Shown piece by piece: positions 59,159 to 64,000 of a DNA stretch of 64,000 nt. Positions within the stretch are counted from its first letter, which is position 1, and every line of letters begins with the position of its first letter. A model generated the notes under the pieces. That model was given only the letters and a program-made list of their open reading frames with translations, was not told the origin of the DNA and made no database searches. The translations under genes and the position numbers were made by a program. Source of the stretch: Collinsella sp. (GTDB lineage: Bacteria > Actinomycetota > Coriobacteriia > Coriobacteriales > Coriobacteriaceae). The DNA is taken from the NCBI GenBank assembly GCA_019424965.1, contig JAHYYL010000001.1, positions 1 to 64,000 of the forward strand, in the 5' to 3' direction.

Positions 59159-61717
59159 ATGGAATTATACGCAAGCTGCCCCGAGGGCTTTGAGTCCGCA
59201 CTCGCCGACGAGCTTAAACGCCTCGGGCTTTCGCATGTCCGCCGCCTTAAGGGCCGTGCCACGTTTGAGGGCGAGCTTGAGCAAGGCTTGCGCGCGTGCC
59301 TGTGGTCGCGCCTGGCCAGCCGTGTGTTTGTGGTGCTCGGGCGCTTTGAGGCACAGGATGCCGATGGGCTGTACGACAGCGTTTACGACATCGCCTGGGA
59401 GACCATCATCCGCCCCGGCGCCACCATCGCCATCACCGCCCGCGGCGTGACCGAGCAGCTGCGTAACACGCGCTTCTCGGCCCTGCGCGCCAAGGACGCG
59501 CTGTGCGACCGTCTGGCCGAGACCACGGGCCGTCGCGCCGATGTCGATGCCGCCGACCCCGATGTTCACCTACTGCTTTCGCTGCGCCAGCGCCGCGCGA
59601 GCATAAGCCTGGATCTTTCGGGCGACCCGCTGTTCAAGCGCCTGCCGCCCGCAGCGACCCGTGCCGGCGAGGGCGCGCACGTGCTGCGCCCCGACTACGC
59701 CGCCCTGGTGCTGGCGCAGGTCGGTTGGACCGCGCTGTGCGAGCGCGAGCTGACGGCCGACGATTACGAGAACGAAGCCCTGCCCACGCTGGTCGACGCC
59801 TCGTGCGCCGGCGGCGGTCTGCTGCTGGAGGCAGTGAATATCCTAACCGACCGCGCCCCTGGTGCTGCGCGCGAGCGCTGGGGCTTTGAGGGCTGGCAGC
59901 TGCATGATGCCGCCCTGTGGGAGCAGCTACTTGCCGAGGCGCGCGAGCGCGAGGCGACAGCGCGCGAGCGGCAGGCGCGCATCGTGGCCGTAGACATCGA
60001 CCCCGCCGCCCGCAAGACTGCCGAGCGCATGGTCAAGTGTGCCGGCTACAAGCGTCTTGTTGACTTTTGCGCCGCCAAGCCCGCCACCGTGCTGGACCAT
60101 GCAGGCGCTGTCGCCGGCGCCGCCGTGGTCGCAGACACCACCGAAACCCCGCTTTCGCTCATGCACGACGCCATGACGCTCATCGGCGAGCTGCGCCGCG
60201 CGCCCGAGCTCGCTTCGGCACCGGTCGCCGCGCTCACCCGCGATGGCCTTATGGCCCGCGCGCTCCATGCCGAGCCTGCGCGCTCCATCGCCGTCATGCC
60301 CAATAACGAGGAGGCGGCTATTGAGGTTTGGCCCTCGCTCGACCACGCCGCCGCGACATTCGAAGCTGCGACCAGCGCAGATGCCGAGGAGCAGACCGCG
60401 GATGCCCAAGACGAAACCGCCAACGTCCCCATGCCCGAGCCTGCCGCCATGCTCGACCTGGGCGACGGCAAGCCGCTGCCCGTGCTCATCCCCGAGTCCG
60501 AGCAGTTCGCCAACCGCCTGCGCAAGAATGCCCGTCTGCGCCGCAAGTGGGCCAGGCGCGAGGGCGTGAGCTGCTACCGCGTCTACGATGCCGACCTGCC
60601 CGACTACTCCGCCGCTATCGACCTGTACGAGGGTTGCCCGCAGACGCCGGGCCGCTGGCTCGTCATCGCCGAATACGCCGCGCCCAAGACCATCGACCCC
60701 GCACTGGCCCAGGCCCGTATGCTCGACATTCTGGCCATCGCGCCGCGCATCCTAGATGTTCCCGCCGAGCATGTGCACGCCAAGGCCCGCATGCGTTCGC
60801 GCGGCGGCTCGCAGTACGGCAAGCAGGGCGCCGGCAAGGGCGGCTCGAGCGAGCGCGCCAATATCGCGCGTCGTCGCCTGCCGCTCATCGAAGAGGGCGG
60901 GCTCACCTTTGCCGTCAACTTTGACGACTATCTGGATGTGGGCATCTTCTTGGATCACCGCGTCACCCGCAACCTAGTGCGCGAGCACGCCAAGCAGGCG
61001 CGCCGTTTCCTCAACCTGTTTGCCTACACCGGCACCGCCACCTGCTACGCGGCCGATGGCGGCGTCGAGGAGACCGTGACGGTCGACCTTTCCAACACCT
61101 ACTTGGACTGGGCCGAGCGCAATATGCGTCAGAACGGCTTTGTGGGGCCGCAGCATCACTTTGTGCGCGATGACGTGCTCGCCTGGATTCGTGACCAGCG
61201 CCAGACGCGCAACCGCTGGGACCTGATCTTTGTCGACCCGCCCACGTTCTCGAACTCGTCCAAGATGGGCCGCCGCACCTGGGATGTCCAGCGCGACCAT
61301 ATTGAGCTTTTGGCCGGCGTATCGCGCCTGCTCGCGCAGGGCGGCCATGCCATCTTTAGCTGCAACCTGCGCGGCTTCCGCCCCGAAACGCGCAAGCTCG
61401 CCCGCGCGGGCGTGGTGCTGGAGGACATTACAGCGCAGACCATCCCCGAGGACTTCGCGCGCAACCAGAAGGTGCACCACTGCTATATCGTGCGCCGCCT
61501 GCCCATCGAGGACGCCATGGCCGAGGTCGGCTTTAGCGCCGAGGAAATTGCTGAGCGCGTCGAGGAACTGCGCAACCCCGAGGCCCGCAAGCCCCGTGTG
61601 GCAGTACCCGCGCACGCGCAGGCCGGCAACGGCAAGTCCAACTTTGCCGGCAAACCCTCCCCCGCCGGCAAGCCCAAAAAGAAGAAGTTCTACGCCAGCA
61701 AGCCCAAGGGCAAATAA
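59159..61717 (+). CDS. rlmKL: RlmKL-type bifunctional 23S rRNA methyltransferase, first domain degenerate
   Basis: 852 residues. N-terminal THUMP domain (MELYASCPEGFESALADELK, about 1-150), RlmL-like methyltransferase (about 160-400), a long Ala/Glu-rich linker, and a C-terminal RlmK-like methyltransferase with FAYTGTATCYAADGG (SAM motif I), FVDPPTFSNSSKM and FSCNLRGF. The RlmL domain has DASCAGGGLLLEA in place of the usual DPxCGSGTxxIEA and I find no N-P-P-Y catalytic motif in it. A Lys-rich tail ends the protein. It should still make m7G2069 (RlmK); m2G2445 (RlmL) is doubtful. Start ATG 59159 with GAGAGG upstream. Confidence 0.9.
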   Translation: MELYASCPEGFESALADELKRLGLSHVRRLKGRATFEGELEQGLRACLWSRLASRVFVVLGRFEAQDADGLYDSVYDIAWETIIRPGATIAITARGVTEQLRNTRFSALRAKDALCDRLAETTGRRADVDAADPDVHLLLSLRQRRASISLDLSGDPLFKRLPPAATRAGEGAHVLRPDYAALVLAQVGWTALCERELTADDYENEALPTLVDASCAGGGLLLEAVNILTDRAPGAARERWGFEGWQLHDAALWEQLLAEAREREATARERQARIVAVDIDPAARKTAERMVKCAGYKRLVDFCAAKPATVLDHAGAVAGAAVVADTTETPLSLMHDAMTLIGELRRAPELASAPVAALTRDGLMARALHAEPARSIAVMPNNEEAAIEVWPSLDHAAATFEAATSADAEEQTADAQDETANVPMPEPAAMLDLGDGKPLPVLIPESEQFANRLRKNARLRRKWARREGVSCYRVYDADLPDYSAAIDLYEGCPQTPGRWLVIAEYAAPKTIDPALAQARMLDILAIAPRILDVPAEHVHAKARMRSRGGSQYGKQGAGKGGSSERANIARRRLPLIEEGGLTFAVNFDDYLDVGIFLDHRVTRNLVREHAKQARRFLNLFAYTGTATCYAADGGVEETVTVDLSNTYLDWAERNMRQNGFVGPQHHFVRDDVLAWIRDQRQTRNRWDLIFVDPPTFSNSSKMGRRTWDVQRDHIELLAGVSRLLAQGGHAIFSCNLRGFRPETRKLARAGVVLEDITAQTIPEDFARNQKVHHCYIVRRLPIEDAMAEVGFSAEEIAERVEELRNPEARKPRVAVPAHAQAGNGKSNFAGKPSPAGKPKKKKFYASKPKGK

Positions 61718-61720
61718 CAA

Positions 61721-61785
61721 AGTTGCGGTGGAATACGGACTTTTGCCTGGAATTAGGCAAATTTAGACCGTATTTCACCGCAACT
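61721..61785. repeat. Nested fold-back element between convergent rlmKL and kdpE (family 6)
   Basis: Arms AGTTGCGGTGGAATACGG (61721-61738) and CCGTATTTCACCGCAACT (61768-61785) pair at 17 of 18 positions; inner hairpin TTGCCT (61743-61748) / AGGCAA (61755-61760). May serve as a bidirectional terminator. Confidence 0.82.
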
Positions 61786-61809
61786 CATATTGGGATGGTG
61801 GTTGGCGAT

Positions 61810-62523
61810 CTAGCCTTGGATGACCAATCGGTAGCCGATGCCCACATGCGTCTGGATATAGCGCGGATGCGCGGGGTCGGACTCGATTTTCTTGCGCAGC
61901 GTGCCCATAAAGACGCGCAGGCTCGCCAGGTCGCTCTTGGTCGCCGTGCCCCAAATCTCGTGCAGGATAAACTGGTGCGTCAACACCTTGTCGGCGTTGT
62001 GCGCCAGCAGACACAGGAGCTTGTACTCGATCGGCGTCAGGTGCAGTTCCTCGCCATCCATCATGGCGATGCCAGCATCAAAATCGATATGCAGCTCACC
62101 GGTATCGAACGAGCCCTCGGAGGCAACGCCGCCCGTTTGCGCATACGAAAGGCGCCTGAGCGTCGTGCGAATGCGCGCGAGCAGTTCCTCGACCGAAAAC
62201 GGCTTGGTCAGGTAGTCGTCGGCACCAGCATCGAGCGCGCGGATCTTGTCCGCGTCCTCGCTGCGCGCCGAGACCACGATGATCGGCATGCCCGACCACG
62301 TGCGCACCGACTCCACCACCTTGACGCCGTCCATATCGGGCAGGCCCAGATCGAGCAGCACAATGCTCGGCGCCTGCGACGAGGCGGCGGCGATGGCGGC
62401 ATGAGCGGTCTCCACAGCCATATGGCGCAAGCCGTGCGCCTCGAGCGCGGCGACGATAAGGTTGCGGACGGCGGGGTCGTCCTCAACGACCAAGATGAGC
62501 GGTTTCACGGCAGAGTTCGGCAC
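61810..62523 (-). CDS. kdpE: OmpR/KdpE-family response regulator
   Basis: 237 residues. Receiver domain LILVVEDDPAVRN (acidic pocket), phosphoacceptor Asp in LLDLGLPDMDG (about 53), VSARSEDADKI and Lys in LTKPFSVEEL; C-terminal winged helix of the OmpR type (LTPIEYKLLCLLAHNADKVLTHQFIL). Start GTG 62523 with AAGGAG seven bases upstream. It begins a few bases after the sensor gene stop. Controls the potassium uptake system kdpFABC, which is not in the window. Confidence 0.9.
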   Translation of the reverse strand: MPNSAVKPLILVVEDDPAVRNLIVAALEAHGLRHMAVETAHAAIAAASSQAPSIVLLDLGLPDMDGVKVVESVRTWSGMPIIVVSARSEDADKIRALDAGADDYLTKPFSVEELLARIRTTLRRLSYAQTGGVASEGSFDTGELHIDFDAGIAMMDGEELHLTPIEYKLLCLLAHNADKVLTHQFILHEIWGTATKSDLASLRVFMGTLRKKIESDPAHPRYIQTHVGIGYRLVIQG

Positions 62524-62527
62524 AGCG

Positions 62528-64000
62528 CTACTCCTTATCAAACGAAACGTCGACGGCGGGAAGCTCGATCGTAAAGACCGAGCCGTGCGGGTCCGCCGCG
62601 GCAACCTCTATGCTACCGCCATGCGCCAGCGCAATGGAGCGGCAAAGCGAAAGCCCCAGGCCCACACTGCGTCGGCTGTCGGCCAGGCCATGGTTGGCGG
62701 TGTAGAACGACTCAAAGATGCGCTCGCGGTCCTCGGGCGCAATGCCCGGGCCGTCGTCGGCGACCGAACACCTCACGCACCCGCCGTCGACGCTAATCGA
62801 AATCACGATATGCGAGCCCGCGGGCGTGTAGGTAATGGCGTTGTTCACCAGGTTTACCACCAGCTGCACCATCAGGCGCGCATCGACGTTGACGAGCGCC
62901 GGCTCATCGCACGCCACCACCTTAAGGTCGTGCTCGCGCACGGCCGGGTTTACGTGGCGCAGCGCCTCCTCGACGATATCGTCCATAAGCTCGAGCGTAG
63001 TCGACAGATGCATGCCGCCGCCCTCGAGCTTGGTGATGGCGAGCAGGTTCTCGACGGTGGCGTTGAGCCATTGCGCGTCCGAGCGAATGGATAGGAGCAT
63101 GCCGCGGCGCGTCTGGTCGTCAAGCACGGCCGTGCCGGTCGAGCCCTGGTCGAGCAGCACGTCGGCATTACCCGAAATGCTGGTAAGCGGCGTGCGCAGA
63201 TCGTGCGAGATGGAGCGCAGCAAGTTGGCACGCAGCTGCTCGTTTTTAGCGAGCACCGCCGCTTCCTCGCGGGCCTCCATGGCGCGGGCGCGATCGAGCG
63301 CCAGCTCGCCTTCGCTCACGATGGCATCGGCAAGCGTCCGCTCCTCGGGCGTCAGCGCATCGGGCTCGGCGACAATGGCGAGCACCCCCACCACCGAGTC
63401 GGGATCACCCGCGCGCACCATGGTGTCGCCCGAGTGCACGGTCAGGTATATGCCAAAGAACGCCGAGCCGCCATAGGTGGCATCGAGCGGCGTTCCCACA
63501 TAGGCGGATGCCGAGAGCCGTGGCGGCATCTGGGGCGCTAGCTGGTGCACCGGCGCGGCATCGCCCACGGCCGTGTACATCGTGCGCGGCAGCAGGTCAT
63601 CGTCTTCCGGATCGGCGCTATACCACACGACCGGACAGTCCGAAAGACGCGCCAGTTGCGTTGCCATAGCATGCACAATCTGTTGCTGATCGCCGCACCG
63701 CTGCAGCATGCGGTTGGTCTCGAGCACCATCTGCGTGCGACGGTCGCTGGCGGCAGCCTGCGCCAAGGCGCGGCGCAGGGCCAGCGCAATCGAGCTCGAC
63801 ACGAGCGAGACCACAAACATGATAAAGAACATGCCGGGATAGACGCGGTCGATGAGCGACAACGAGTAGCGCGGGTCGACAAACAAATAGTTGTAGAGCG
63901 CCACGGCAGCAGCCGAGCTCAGCAGGCAATACAGGCGGCTCCAGGTAAAGAATGCGCACAGCTGCACGGCGAACACATAGACGATCATGATGCTCGGCGC
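62528..64000 (-). CDS. kdpD: KdpD-family sensor histidine kinase (5' end outside the window)
   Basis: At least 490 C-terminal residues. Membrane segments of the KdpD sensor region at the start (VYVFAVQLCAFF..., four-helix DUF4118 area), GAF-like region, HisKA with SISHDLRTPLTSI (phospho-His about 268), N-box NLVNNAITYTP, DDGPGIAPEDRERIFESFY and GLGLSLCRSIALAHGG. The N-terminal KdpD/Usp domains that bind c-di-AMP, if present, are beyond position 64000. Senses potassium/turgor and phosphorylates KdpE. Confidence 0.88.
   Translation of the reverse strand, partial: APSIMIVYVFAVQLCAFFTWSRLYCLLSSAAAVALYNYLFVDPRYSLSLIDRVYPGMFFIMFVVSLVSSSIALALRRALAQAAASDRRTQMVLETNRMLQRCGDQQQIVHAMATQLARLSDCPVVWYSADPEDDDLLPRTMYTAVGDAAPVHQLAPQMPPRLSASAYVGTPLDATYGGSAFFGIYLTVHSGDTMVRAGDPDSVVGVLAIVAEPDALTPEERTLADAIVSEGELALDRARAMEAREEAAVLAKNEQLRANLLRSISHDLRTPLTSISGNADVLLDQGSTGTAVLDDQTRRGMLLSIRSDAQWLNATVENLLAITKLEGGGMHLSTTLELMDDIVEEALRHVNPAVREHDLKVVACDEPALVNVDARLMVQLVVNLVNNAITYTPAGSHIVISISVDGGCVRCSVADDGPGIAPEDRERIFESFYTANHGLADSRRSVGLGLSLCRSIALAHGGSIEVAAADPHGSVFTIELPAVDVSFDKE

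Overview
This window is a high-GC, gene-dense stretch of a Gram-positive chromosome. The gene content (F-type ATP synthase operon, LPxTG cell-wall anchoring, LCP protein next to murA, actinobacterial-type RF1, UbiX/UbiD cassette, many TTG/GTG starts behind good Shine-Dalgarno sites) best fits a gut actinobacterium of the Coriobacteriia, probably Collinsella or a close relative. The genus is an inference from overall character; there is no rRNA in the window and no search was run.

Layout. 132-7342: phosphohexomutase, homocysteine methyltransferase with a DtxR-type regulator, divergent pepT, then an LCP protein and murA. 7431-14326: complete ATP synthase operon (minus strand). 14597-21484: upp, glpK, a Sua5/YrdC-family gene, a hicAB toxin-antitoxin pair, prmC with a large insertion, prfA. 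21823-22151: transposase remnant. 22233-29000: a 2255-residue LPxTG surface protein with about nine pilin-type isopeptide repeats, preceded by a short leader ORF holding a G9 tract. 29266-35817: M20 peptidase, amino-acid ABC transporter, aldose epimerase-like protein, acidic membrane protein. 36047-41890: a cluster for prenylated-FMN-dependent decarboxylation (MerR regulator, ubiX, ubiD, SLC13-type carrier, and an LpdD-like domain fused to an Idi-like NUDIX domain). 42052-45093: MFS exporter, tyrosine phosphatase, Cys-rich small protein, pyridoxamine kinase. 45654-49879: MarR-controlled heterodimeric ABC exporter. 49966-54409: LysR regulator divergent from an SDR / OFA-type MFS / Gfo-Idh catabolic operon. 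54830-64000: tex, transaldolase-like aldolase, HAD phosphatase, rlmKL, kdpE and a kdpD cut by the window end.

The intergenic DNA is the unusual part. At least six families of palindromic elements occur, several in two or more copies. Their stems differ in sequence but keep pairing (compensatory changes), loops and linkers are conserved, and many lie directly on the stop codon of a gene. The two observations I rate highest besides these are the LpdD-NUDIX fusion, whose NUDIX domain has lost the isomerase cysteine but has both NUDIX-box glutamates and so might supply dimethylallyl monophosphate to UbiX, and the G9 tract in the leader ORF of the giant adhesin, where a one-base change would switch the leader from overlapping the adhesin start to ending on it.
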